DNA of 64,000 bases from the NCBI GenBank assembly GCA_036491115.1, contig DASXCQ010000038.1:62001-126000 (forward strand), given 5' to 3'. Below the pieces are notes generated by a model, which saw only the letters and a list, made by a program, of their open reading frames with translations, ran no database searches and had not been told where the DNA came from. The stretch comes from DATEPR01 sp036491115. Its GTDB lineage: Bacteria; Actinomycetota; Actinomycetes; Mycobacteriales; Pseudonocardiaceae. The translations under genes and the position numbers were made by a program. Within the stretch, counting starts at the first letter, position 1; each line of letters starts with the position of its first letter. This document shows, one piece after another, positions 48,540 to 56,161 of the stretch.

Positions 48540-49364
48540 ATGTCGACCGGACCCACTCACGCCGTCATGGGGTTGGCCGCCTGGGGCGGGTTGGCCCTGC
48601 TCGCCATCGCCCACGGCGTGACCGTCGACCAGCAGACCTGGATCGCCGGCGCCGCGCTCACCTCGGGTGCGGCCCTGCTGCCCGACCTGGACCATCCGCC
48701 GGCCACGGTGTCCCGGTCGTTCGGTCCGGTCACCAAGGTCCTCTCGCACGGCGTGGACACGCTGTCCGTCGGGATCTACAACTTCAGCCGGCTGTCCGGC
48801 GACCCGCACCGCACCGGCGGCCACCGCACCTTCACTCACACCGCGGTGTTCGCCGCCCTGGCCGGGACGCTCACCACGGCGCTGGTGTCGCTGCACAACC
48901 CGTGGGTCACGGCGGCACTGCTGTTCTTCTTCGCCGGATTGGCCGTGCGCGGGCTGCTGCACGAGTGGGACCACGCTGCCGACACGTTCGTGGTGATCGT
49001 GCTGTCGGTGATCATCGTGTGGCGGTGCTGGCCGTGGGTGCACACCGGTGGCCACACCGCGGCCTGGTTCGGTGTCGCGGTCATCGCCGGGTGCCTCGCG
49101 CACTGCGTCGGCGACGCGATCACCGAGGAGGGCTGCCCGATCCTGTGGCCGGTCCCGCTCGGCCGGCACCTGTGGTACCCGATCGGCCTGCCCAAATCGA
49201 TGCGCTACCGGACCGGCGGGCGGGTCGAGATGCTGTTCGTCGGGCCGCTGTGCACACTGCTGTCGCTGTGGCTGGGCGCGTTGACCCTGCAGGAGCTGCA
49301 CATCCTGCCGTGGTTGACCGGGATACCCCTGGTGCCGCACGTGAACTGGGCGCTCGGACGGTGA
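48540..49364 (+). CDS. YdjM/DUF457-family membrane-bound metal-dependent hydrolase
   Basis: The 274-residue protein has about six membrane segments and the family metal motifs: HAVMGL near the N-terminus, LLPDLDHPPATVSRSFG, and GGHRTFTHTAVFA, followed by LAHCVGDAITEEGCPILWP. YdjM relatives are predicted hydrolases linked to LexA regulation in E. coli; no LexA box is seen here. ATG start with GGAGGGG 4-5 nt upstream. Substrate unknown. It ends 3 nt before the convergent DUF3017 gene stop. Confidence 0.88.
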   Translation: MSTGPTHAVMGLAAWGGLALLAIAHGVTVDQQTWIAGAALTSGAALLPDLDHPPATVSRSFGPVTKVLSHGVDTLSVGIYNFSRLSGDPHRTGGHRTFTHTAVFAALAGTLTTALVSLHNPWVTAALLFFFAGLAVRGLLHEWDHAADTFVVIVLSVIIVWRCWPWVHTGGHTAAWFGVAVIAGCLAHCVGDAITEEGCPILWPVPLGRHLWYPIGLPKSMRYRTGGRVEMLFVGPLCTLLSLWLGALTLQELHILPWLTGIPLVPHVNWALGR

Positions 49365-49367
49365 CGG

Positions 49368-49751
49368 TCAGCCGAACGGGCCGCCGGTGAGGGTGAGCGC
49401 GACGAACAGGATCATCCCGGCGAGTGCCGCGTAGGACAGTACGTCCACCAGTCGGCCGCGCACCGCGATCAGGCCGACCCGCGCGCCCGGCAACACGGCC
49501 CGCAGCAGCCCGGCCACCACCAGGGCGCCGCCGACCAGCACCGCGCCCTCACGCCAGTGGTACTGCAGGATCCGCACCAGGCCGACCGCCGCCACCAGCA
49601 GCACCAGCAGGAACGCCCACTGCGAGCCCAGCGCACGCCAGCGGCCGATCCGCTTCGGCACGTCGATCGGGCCCATCGGCTCGGTGACGGCGTCGGTGGC
49701 CGGACGGATCGAGCCGCGGATCGGGATCGGCTCGGTCGCGTGCTCCGGCAT
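49368..49751 (-). CDS. DUF3017-family small membrane protein
   Basis: The 127-residue protein has an N-terminal polar region of about 45 residues and three hydrophobic helices (WAFLLVLLVAAVGLVRIL, GAVLVGGALVVAGLLRAVL, VLSYAALAGMILFVALTL), with GLIAVRGRLVDVLSYAALAG as in DUF3017 proteins of Streptomyces. Function unknown. ATG start with GGAGG 5 nt upstream. It lies 16 nt downstream of the DMT transporter gene on the same strand, probably co-transcribed. Confidence 0.82.
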   Translation of the reverse strand: MPEHATEPIPIRGSIRPATDAVTEPMGPIDVPKRIGRWRALGSQWAFLLVLLVAAVGLVRILQYHWREGAVLVGGALVVAGLLRAVLPGARVGLIAVRGRLVDVLSYAALAGMILFVALTLTGGPFG

Positions 49752-49767
49752 CGGTCCTCCAGCGGGA

Positions 49768-50781
49768 TCAGTGGTCCCCTGGCGACATCTTCGCAGAACC
49801 GCTCCGACCGGGCAGCCCGGCCACGGCCACCGCGACCAGCGCCAGCACCGTGCCGACCGCGCTGTACAGGACGGATCCACCGGAACCGGCCGGCACCAGC
49901 GTCTCCAGCAGCAGCGCGCCGACCAGCTGACCGGCCACCGAGCTCAGCCCGAGCACCAGCACACCGACCAGCCGCACGGCGGCGATCGCGGCGCCGATCA
50001 GCACCACACCCAGCGGGCCACCGAGATACAGCCACCACGGTCCGGGCAACCGCGCCGGCACGCCGAGCAGCGCGACCGGCACGCCCGCACCGACCAGCAG
50101 CACGGCCTCGGCCACCAGGAAGTTGACCAGCGACCCCACCATGCCCTCGCCGGCCGCGACCGTGACCAGACCGTTCATCGCCTGCTGCCACGCCATGCCG
50201 GCGCCGGCCACCAACGGCAGCACGGCCAACAACAGAACGGTCTGGTGGCCGAACTGATCGGCCACCGCGACCGCCACCGCGGGCACCGCGAGCAACGCGC
50301 CGACGGTCCGCCGGACGGTCAGCGGGCGGCGGCCGCGAGGGCCCAGCCCGGCCCGGTCCACGGCCAGGCTGGCCAACACCTGCCCGGCCACCACGGCCAC
50401 CGTGAACACCGCGACACCGAGCGCGGACGCGGCCAGGCCCTGGGTGCTGACCAACACCGCGCCACACGCGCCACCGAGGCACTGCCACCAGCGCAGGCCA
50501 CCGTCGCGCAACGCCTGCCACAACCGGCGCAGGCCCCGCCTGCCGGCCGACAGCAGCGGCACGACCAGCAACAACAGGCCCAGGCCGATGGCGGTGGAGA
50601 TCAACCCGGCGAGGATGCCGGCGAGCGCGCCGCCACTGGGGTGGACGACCCGCAGCGCGTCCGCGAACCGACCGTTGACCCTCGCCTGGACGGCGAGTGC
50701 CAGACCGCTCAGCGCGGCCAACGCCACACCGGCCAGGGTGCGGCCGGCGGGGGTGCCGGAATCGTCGGGAACGGCGGTCAC
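49768..50781 (-). CDS. DMT-superfamily membrane protein, YdcZ (DUF606) type
   Basis: The 337-residue protein has about ten hydrophobic segments arranged as two five-helix halves, beginning LAGVALAALSGLALAVQARVNGRFADAL, with the WWQCLGGACGAVLVSTQG and WWLYLGGPLGVVLIGAA pair typical of DUF606 duplicated transporters. Substrate unknown. GTG start chosen from the family N-terminus; CATCAT ends 8 nt upstream and an inverted repeat TCCATG-N6-CATGGA (50787-50804) overlaps it. Another in-frame GTG lies 27 nt upstream. Divergent from the TNT-domain gene. Confidence 0.85.
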   Translation of the reverse strand: MTAVPDDSGTPAGRTLAGVALAALSGLALAVQARVNGRFADALRVVHPSGGALAGILAGLISTAIGLGLLLLVVPLLSAGRRGLRRLWQALRDGGLRWWQCLGGACGAVLVSTQGLAASALGVAVFTVAVVAGQVLASLAVDRAGLGPRGRRPLTVRRTVGALLAVPAVAVAVADQFGHQTVLLLAVLPLVAGAGMAWQQAMNGLVTVAAGEGMVGSLVNFLVAEAVLLVGAGVPVALLGVPARLPGPWWLYLGGPLGVVLIGAAIAAVRLVGVLVLGLSSVAGQLVGALLLETLVPAGSGGSVLYSAVGTVLALVAVAVAGLPGRSGSAKMSPGDH

Positions 50782-50786
50782 GTGGG

Positions 50787-50804
50787 TCCATGATGCGGCA
50801 TGGA
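50787..50804. promoter_or_regulatory. TCCATG-N6-CATGGA inverted repeat in divergent promoter region
   Basis: A perfect 6-bp inverted repeat lies directly upstream of the DUF606 transporter start and about 100 nt before the TNT-domain gene. It overlaps the putative transporter -10, so it could be an operator; evidence is positional only. Confidence 0.35.
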
Positions 50805-50905
50805 TCACCCGGACGGGACACCGGTCCGGCACGGAGGGTCACCCTCGCGCGACCGCACCAGGCCGGTCACTCACTGTGCGCGGCTATGGTGAAGCTGTCT
50901 TTTCC

Positions 50906-53455
50906 ATGACAACCGCTGCCGATCCGGCCGCCACAGGACAAGATGTGACTGTGTCTCAACCTCCGACACCCACGCCGTTGAGCCCGACTGACCAGGATGC
51001 GCTGGTCAAGCAGATCGGGCTCGCTCTCATGCGCACCGCGCCGGACGACTGGCAGCAGATCAGTGCCGAGTTCCGAGCGACAGGGCGCTACTACGAGCTG
51101 TCCGCGGATGTCACGGACAGCGACGGAAATCGCAACGCCTGGACAGCGTCACACGACATCGCGATGCACTTCGCGAAGCTGCGCGCGGGCATGTACCGGG
51201 ACGGGCGCGGCACCTGGTTCAACGCGCGCTACCTGATCGAGAAGCCGTCCAGCTACAACCTGGAGTTCGACCGGCAGGAGCCGACGTGGCGCACGCCGCC
51301 ACCGGTCGCCGCCTTCCGGGACGAACTGCACTTCTTCCCGCGCACCGAGGAGAACGTCCCGGACTGGCTGCTGCGCAAGCTGTCCGGCCTGTCGCCCGAG
51401 CGTCCCGGCCGCCGGTTCCGGCTGGCCAGGATCTTCGACGGCACCGCACCCAACGGCCGGCCGTCGGTGAACCGGCCGGCGGTGCCCGACGACGACCGTG
51501 ACCGGTTGCTGGAGTACCTGGACCACTCCGCCATGGCGTTGCCGGAGCGGGGTCACGACCTGGACCGGCTGTCCTCGGACGGTCGGCCCACCGTGCCGGT
51601 GGCGTTCCACACCGACGGCGTGTGGGTGTGGCCCGCCGCCGTCAACTACTACCTGCGCCGGTACGGCGTGCCGCCCGACCCGGAGCTGGTCAACCACGCC
51701 CGGTCGAACGGCTTCCGGCCGCCGGAGGTGGACGACCAGACCAGGGCGGCGGCAGCCGCCACGATCACCGGCGGCCGCCCACCCGGTCCGCCGCGACCGG
51801 CCGGTCCGCCCGGTGGTCCCGGACCCGGTGCGCCCGGTCCCGGTGGCCCTGGTCGGCAGGGCCCGCCGCCCGCAGCGGTGACGCCGATCCCCGCCGCCGT
51901 GGCAGCAGCCGGTCCCGGCGCGATGGATCTGCTGTCCGGCGCGCAGCAGCAGGCCGGGCCGCCGCCCGCCGTGCCGCAGCCGCTGGCCGCGCAACTGGAC
52001 GATGCCGCCCCTGGTGGCGCGCACAGCGTCATCGAGGACGACGACCACGACGAGCTGGACCAACACGGCGGTCTGCACGACCACCGTGCGGCCGACGAGC
52101 CCGCTCCGCCGGTGGTGCCGCCGCCGGTGCGCAGCGGGTCGCAGCAGGAACGCACGCTGAACCTGCTCAACCGGCGGCTGGCCGACCTGCGGGTGCCGGA
52201 GAGCGCCTACCGGATCGGCGAGCCCGCGCCGCAGACCTGGTACCTGGAACAGGTCGACGACGGCTGGCAGGTCGGCTGGTTCGACGGCGAGTTCAGCTCA
52301 CCGATGCTGTTCGAGGAGGTCGCCGACGCCTCGGCGTTCCTGCTCGGCAAGGTGCTGCTCGGCGTGCCGGCGGAGAGCGCGCTGCACGACCCGATCCCCG
52401 CGCCGCCCGCACACCAGATGGCGACGCACGACGACGAGGACGAGCCGGTCGGCCTGGTCGGCGTCGACGAGGACGACGAGCACCAGCACGCCACCCCGGC
52501 GGCGCACGAACTGGCGACGGAATCGCCCCAGCACGCCGTGGAACCCACGCAGCACGGGATGGAACCGTCGCTCGATCAGGTCGAGGACGACGAGCTCGAG
52601 CAGCCGGAGCCGGCGCACGAGATGCAGCACGACATGGCTCGCGAGCCGATGCACGAGATGGCCCGGGACCTGCCGCAACGCGACCCCAGGGACCTGGCGC
52701 GCGATCTGCCGCAGCGGGACCCTCGGGACCTGCCGCAGCGTGATCTGCCACGGCGTGATCCGCCGCAGCACGACCTGGGCCAGCACGACCTGGGACAGCG
52801 TGATCTAGGGCAACACGATCTAGGGCAACACGATCTGGGCCAGCGCGATCTGGGCCAGCGGGAGATGGCGCAGCGGGATCTGGCCCGGGACATGGTGCCG
52901 GTGCCGCCGCCGGTGGTCGAGCCGCCGCATCCCGATCTGCCGGAACCCGTGCCGGCGATGAACAACCACGTCAACAACCGGGTCCAGGAGTCGGTGGCAC
53001 CGCCGCCGATGCAGCAACAGCCGCCGCAGCAACAACAGCAGCCGATGCAACAGGCCCCGATGCAGGGTCAGACGCAGCAGGGCCAGCAGGGTCCGCCGCC
53101 GGAGTGGCCGATCCAGCCGCTGGCCGGCGAGCCGCCGCTGACCCTGTTCCGCGGCAAGCGGTTGCTGGAGTTGCAGCCGGGCACCGAGGTGGACCGCTTC
53201 GGCTCGCCGGAGGGCAACCTCACCTACGTGGCCGGCACGCCGTTCGAGCAGCGGTCGCTGGTGCCGGACTGGGTGCACCGGCCCTACCACATGTACCGGG
53301 TGACCCGGCCGGTCCAGGCACTGACCGGCGGGGCGATCCCGTGGTTCGACCAGCCGGGCGGCGGGACGGCGTACCTGCTGGCCAGGGCCATCGACGAGCT
53401 GGTCGGCACCGGTGAGCTGGTGGAGATCGAGCCGGCGGAGCCGCCGGTCAGCTGA
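50906..53455 (+). CDS. Large protein with C-terminal TNT (NAD+ glycohydrolase toxin) domain
   Basis: The 849-residue protein ends in a TNT domain (about residues 740-845): ELQPGTEVDRFGSPEGNLTYVAGTPFEQRSLVP, PYHMYRV, and IPWFDQPGGGTAYLL, with the Arg, Tyr and the Gln of the WFxQPGGG motif used by the Mycobacterium tuberculosis NAD glycohydrolase. Residues about 30-280 form a folded region of YezG-like appearance, and 415-490 another small domain (SAYRIGEPAPQTWYLEQVDDGWQVGWFDGEF). Pro/Gly-rich linkers and Asp/His/Gln-rich repeats separate them. No signal peptide or ESX motif is visible. ATG at 50906 chosen; GTG at 50951 is possible. No TNT immunity gene follows on this strand. Confidence 0.85.
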   Translation: MTTAADPAATGQDVTVSQPPTPTPLSPTDQDALVKQIGLALMRTAPDDWQQISAEFRATGRYYELSADVTDSDGNRNAWTASHDIAMHFAKLRAGMYRDGRGTWFNARYLIEKPSSYNLEFDRQEPTWRTPPPVAAFRDELHFFPRTEENVPDWLLRKLSGLSPERPGRRFRLARIFDGTAPNGRPSVNRPAVPDDDRDRLLEYLDHSAMALPERGHDLDRLSSDGRPTVPVAFHTDGVWVWPAAVNYYLRRYGVPPDPELVNHARSNGFRPPEVDDQTRAAAAATITGGRPPGPPRPAGPPGGPGPGAPGPGGPGRQGPPPAAVTPIPAAVAAAGPGAMDLLSGAQQQAGPPPAVPQPLAAQLDDAAPGGAHSVIEDDDHDELDQHGGLHDHRAADEPAPPVVPPPVRSGSQQERTLNLLNRRLADLRVPESAYRIGEPAPQTWYLEQVDDGWQVGWFDGEFSSPMLFEEVADASAFLLGKVLLGVPAESALHDPIPAPPAHQMATHDDEDEPVGLVGVDEDDEHQHATPAAHELATESPQHAVEPTQHGMEPSLDQVEDDELEQPEPAHEMQHDMAREPMHEMARDLPQRDPRDLARDLPQRDPRDLPQRDLPRRDPPQHDLGQHDLGQRDLGQHDLGQHDLGQRDLGQREMAQRDLARDMVPVPPPVVEPPHPDLPEPVPAMNNHVNNRVQESVAPPPMQQQPPQQQQQPMQQAPMQGQTQQGQQGPPPEWPIQPLAGEPPLTLFRGKRLLELQPGTEVDRFGSPEGNLTYVAGTPFEQRSLVPDWVHRPYHMYRVTRPVQALTGGAIPWFDQPGGGTAYLLARAIDELVGTGELVEIEPAEPPVS
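52766..52855 (+). repeat. Six 15-bp in-frame tandem repeats inside the TNT-domain gene
   Basis: Six units of the type CAGCACGACCTGGGC run from 52766 to 52855, encoding Gln-(His/Arg)-Asp-Leu-Gly. They sit in a longer Arg-Asp-Leu/Pro-Gln rich linker (about 52,640-52,890). Two units use the rare Leu codon CTA, unlike the rest of the gene, suggesting recent duplication. Confidence 0.85.
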
Positions 53456-54044
53456 CCACGAGGCCGTGCGCGGCGGCGAACCGGACGGCCGTGTCCAGGT
53501 CGATCCGGGCGCCGCGCAGGCCGGCCCGCACCAGGCCGTCGGCGTCGATCCGCGCACCGCGCAGGTCGGCGCCCTCCAGCCGGGTGCCCAGCAGGCGGGC
53601 GCCGGTGAGATCGGCGTCCCGCAGGTCGACGTCGCGCAGGTCGGACTCCATCAGATTGGCGTCGCGCAGGCGCAGCCCGGCGAACGTGGCCTCGCGCAGG
53701 TTCGCGCCGGTCAGGCTGACCAGCGAGAGATCGGTGTCCCGCATGGTGAGCGGACGCATCCTGCACTCCAGGAACGTGGAGCCGAGCAGGCTGCACCCCT
53801 CCAGCGTCCACCGGGTCAGCAGCGTGTGGTCGAACGTGCAGTTGTGGAACGCGGTCGCGGTGTGCTTGGCGTCCACCAGGTCGGTGTGCCGGAACACGCA
53901 CTCGACGAACCGGCAGCCGTCGGTGCGGCAGCCGTGTAGGTCGGCCTCGGTGAAGTCGCAGCGTTCGAACGTGACACCGCGCCACTCGTGACCGGGCAGT
54001 TCGGCGTCGGTGAACCGCTCGTCGACGATGGTCTCGTCGGTCAC
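53448..54044 (-). CDS. Pentapeptide-repeat protein
   Basis: The 198-residue protein consists of A(D/N)Lxx-type pentapeptide repeats: FERCDFTEADLHGCRTDGCRFVEC, then SLVSLTGANLREATFAGLRLRDANLMESDLRDVDLRDADLTGARLLGTRLEGADLRGA. It should fold as a right-handed quadrilateral beta-helix that mimics DNA; some relatives (MfpA/Qnr) protect gyrase from fluoroquinolones, but most are of unknown function. GTG start overlaps the stress-protein stop (GTGA). Its 3' end overlaps the convergent TNT-domain gene by 8 nt. No toxin link can be shown. Confidence 0.88.
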   Translation of the reverse strand: MTDETIVDERFTDAELPGHEWRGVTFERCDFTEADLHGCRTDGCRFVECVFRHTDLVDAKHTATAFHNCTFDHTLLTRWTLEGCSLLGSTFLECRMRPLTMRDTDLSLVSLTGANLREATFAGLRLRDANLMESDLRDVDLRDADLTGARLLGTRLEGADLRGARIDADGLVRAGLRGARIDLDTAVRFAAAHGLVVS

Positions 54045-54490
54045 GGCACGACCACGACCGGGCGGGTGGCGTGCGCCAGCAGGGATTTCGGGACCGTGCC
54101 GAGCAGCCCGCCGCGATGCCGGGACCGGCCGACCACGATGCAGTCGGCCCGCCGCCGCTCGGCGATCGCCTCCAGCACCTGTGCCGGTTCGCCCTGCCCG
54201 TAGAGCATCTCCCAGGCGACACCGCGTTCGTCGAGCAGCGGCCCGGCCTGGTCGCGCAGTTCCTGGACGTACTCGGCGGCCGCCTCGGTGGCGGCGGCGC
54301 CGCTCATCGCGGTCCAGTACGCGGGGCTGGACAGCACCTCGACGTAGACCACCAGCAGCACACCGCGTTCCCGGCGGACCAGTCCGGCCGCCCAGGCCGC
54401 CGCGTGGGTGGAGGGCGGGCTGCCGTCATAGCCGAGCACGACGGCGCCGACGCCGTCCTTGCCGATCTCGAAAGGAGTCTCCGCGGCCAC
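54041..54490 (-). CDS. Universal stress protein (UspA family)
   Basis: The 149-residue protein has VGAVVLGYDGSPPSTHAAAWAAGLV and IVVGRSRHRGGLLGTVPKSLLAHATRPVVVVP, so the Usp fold with the G-2X-G-9X-S-like nucleotide loop (partly changed: GRSRHRGGLLGTVPKS). GTG start at 54490; TACGAT (54502-54497) ends 6 nt upstream, so leaderless. It precedes and overlaps the pentapeptide-repeat gene by four bases, forming a two-gene operon. Confidence 0.9.
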   Translation of the reverse strand: MAAETPFEIGKDGVGAVVLGYDGSPPSTHAAAWAAGLVRRERGVLLVVYVEVLSSPAYWTAMSGAAATEAAAEYVQELRDQAGPLLDERGVAWEMLYGQGEPAQVLEAIAERRRADCIVVGRSRHRGGLLGTVPKSLLAHATRPVVVVP

Positions 54491-54551
54491 GGACCGATCG
54501 TAGATGGCGGGCGGAAAAACCGGGCGCCGCCGGGTGATCCTCGATGCCACG

Positions 54552-55265
54552 ATGTCGACCATGACGAGCACCGGGCCCAACGCCTACGACGAGATGGCCG
54601 CCGCCTACGCCGAGTCCAACACCTCCAACGCGTACAACGGCTACTACGAACGACCGGCGTCACTGGCCCTGCTCGGCGACGTCGCCGGGCAACAGGTGCT
54701 GGACGCCGGGTGCGGGCCGGGTCAGCACGCGGTGGAGTTGGTCGCGAGGGGCGCCACGGTGACCGGGCTGGACTCCAGCGCCGGCCTGCTGGCCGAGGCC
54801 CGGAAGGTGCTCGGCCAGGACGCCGACCTGCACGTCGCTGATCTGGCCGAGCCGCTTCCATTGCCGGACAACACCTTTGACGTCGTACTCGGGTCGCTGG
54901 TGATGCACTACGTCGAGGACTGGGTGCCGACCCTGCGCGAGTTCCACCGGGTGCTGGTGCCCGGCGGTCGGTTCGTGATGTCCACCCACCATCCGGCGAT
55001 GGACCACGCGATGTCCGGTCGCGACAACTACTTCGAGACGTACCAGTGGTCCGAGGTGTGGCAGCGGGGTGGGCGGGACATGACGATGCGGTTCTGGCAC
55101 CGGCCGCTGCACGCCATGACGGACGCGCTGACCGCCGGGGGCTTCCGGCTCGACGTGCTCAGCGAGCCGCAGCCGGTGCCGGCCGCGAGGGACCTGTTCC
55201 CCCGGGACTGGGTGACGCTCACCACCGAACCCCGGTTCCTGTTCCTCGCGGCCCACGCGGTCTGA
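54552..55265 (+). CDS. SAM-dependent class I methyltransferase
   Basis: The 237-residue protein has the Rossmann methyltransferase motif I VLDAGCGPGQHA (about residues 45-56), TGLDSSAGLLAEAR (motif II), HVADLAEPLPLPDNTFDVVLGSLVMHYVEDW (motifs III-IV) and LVPGGRFVMSTHHP. The substrate is unknown; the family includes ubiquinone/menaquinone-type and small-molecule methyltransferases. ATGs at 54552 and 54561 are both usable. It ends 3 nt before the convergent small ORF. Confidence 0.88.
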   Translation: MSTMTSTGPNAYDEMAAAYAESNTSNAYNGYYERPASLALLGDVAGQQVLDAGCGPGQHAVELVARGATVTGLDSSAGLLAEARKVLGQDADLHVADLAEPLPLPDNTFDVVLGSLVMHYVEDWVPTLREFHRVLVPGGRFVMSTHHPAMDHAMSGRDNYFETYQWSEVWQRGGRDMTMRFWHRPLHAMTDALTAGGFRLDVLSEPQPVPAARDLFPRDWVTLTTEPRFLFLAAHAV

Positions 55266-55268
55266 CCG

Positions 55269-55451
55269 CTACCTGGGCGCCGTGGCCATCCGCAGGCCGA
55301 CCTCGATCAACAGCCAGCCGAGGCGCTGCCGGGAGGGCGGCCGCGGATGTCGTCCGGTCGGGCGCGGCAGCGGGCGCGCCGCCACCACCGCCTTTCGGAG
55401 TTCGGCATAGCGCTCGCGGGCCAGGGCTTCGGTGAAGGCGGGATTCATCAT
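55269..55451 (-). CDS. Small conserved protein divergent from an ArsR-type regulator
   Basis: The 60-residue protein (MMNPAFTEALARERYAELRKAVVAARPLP...) is basic, with a helical N-terminus and a C-terminal hydrophobic helix (RLGWLLIEVGLRMATA). I recall similar short ORFs next to ArsR-like regulators in other actinomycetes, without known function. ATG at 55451 or 55448; TAGTTT (55464-55459) ends 7 nt upstream, so leaderless. It is divergent from the regulator, across the TTGCAA array, and is probably its target. Confidence 0.65.
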   Translation of the reverse strand: MMNPAFTEALARERYAELRKAVVAARPLPRPTGRHPRPPSRQRLGWLLIEVGLRMATAPR

Positions 55452-55453
55452 GG

Positions 55454-55502
55454 TGTGCAAACTACCGCTTGCAAGCCGATCCTTGCAAGGATATATTTGC
55501 AT
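55454..55502. promoter_or_regulatory. Array of four TTGCAA motifs at exact 14-nt spacing
   Basis: Motifs centred at 55457.5 (GTGCAA), 55471.5 (GCTTGCAAGC), 55485.5 (CCTTGCAAGG) and 55499.5 (TTGCAT) are each 14 nt apart. The two central ones are perfect 10-bp palindromes. They fill the space between the divergent -10 hexamers TAGTTT and TATATT, so a bound protein would block both promoters. The regulator at 55505 is the obvious candidate ligand. Confidence 0.8.
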
Positions 55503-55504
55503 AC

Positions 55505-56155
55505 ATGATGGAGGAGATACCGACGGAGGACCGCCACCCCTGGTTCGAGTCGGCGGACGACGCGGTGCGCCCGGACACCGCGGTCCTGCAGAGCCTGGCG
55601 CACCCGCTGCGGATCCGGCTGCTCGGTCTGCTGCGGCTGCACGGCCCGTCGACCGCGACGAAACTGGCGACACAGGTCAACGAGTCGTCCGGCCTGACCA
55701 GCTACCACCTGCGGCACTTGGCGTCCGCCGGCCTCGTCACCGACGCCGAGCCGGACGATCTCGCTGGCATCCGCCAGACCGGCGGCCGGGAACGGTGGTG
55801 GAAGGCGGTCCACCGGTTCACCGCGGTGCCGGACGCACCCGCCGGTGACGAGGCCGCAGCCGCGGTCCGGGACGACTACGTGCGCACCGCACTGGCCCAC
55901 TACTCGGGTACCGCCCAGCGGTGGCTGGCGGCCGCCCATACCTGGCCGCAGGAGTGGCGCAGCACGGCGGGTTTCAGCGACCTCTCGCTCCAGCTCACCC
56001 CGGCCGAGTCGATCCGCCTGCAGGGTGAGATCGCCGAACTCGTCGGCCGATACCGGCGGCACGAGCCCGGCTCGACCGTCGAACCGGACCAGGCAGTGGT
56101 GACCGCTCAGTTCCTGGTGTTCCCGCACCCGGACCAGGAGCCGCCGGCCGGCTGA
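55505..56155 (+). CDS. ArsR-type winged-helix regulator
   Basis: The 216-residue protein carries an N-terminal winged helix (about residues 25-90): LQSLAHPLRIRLLGLLRLHGPSTATKLATQVNESSGLTSYHLRHLASAGLV. The C-terminal 125 residues are alpha-helical with no metal cysteines. This is the long-chain, HTH_20/ArsR-like class often controlling an adjacent exporter. The ATG at 55505 has TATATT ending 7 nt upstream, so the mRNA is likely leaderless. It probably represses itself and the divergent small gene through the TTGCAA array. Ligand unknown. Confidence 0.9.
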   Translation: MMEEIPTEDRHPWFESADDAVRPDTAVLQSLAHPLRIRLLGLLRLHGPSTATKLATQVNESSGLTSYHLRHLASAGLVTDAEPDDLAGIRQTGGRERWWKAVHRFTAVPDAPAGDEAAAAVRDDYVRTALAHYSGTAQRWLAAAHTWPQEWRSTAGFSDLSLQLTPAESIRLQGEIAELVGRYRRHEPGSTVEPDQAVVTAQFLVFPHPDQEPPAG

Positions 56156-56161
56156 GTGTCG

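Noticed and set aside
53448..54044. Pentapeptide-repeat protein as the immunity factor of the TNT-domain protein
   Set aside because: It is on the opposite strand, is co-transcribed with a stress protein, and its family is not known to bind NAD glycohydrolases.
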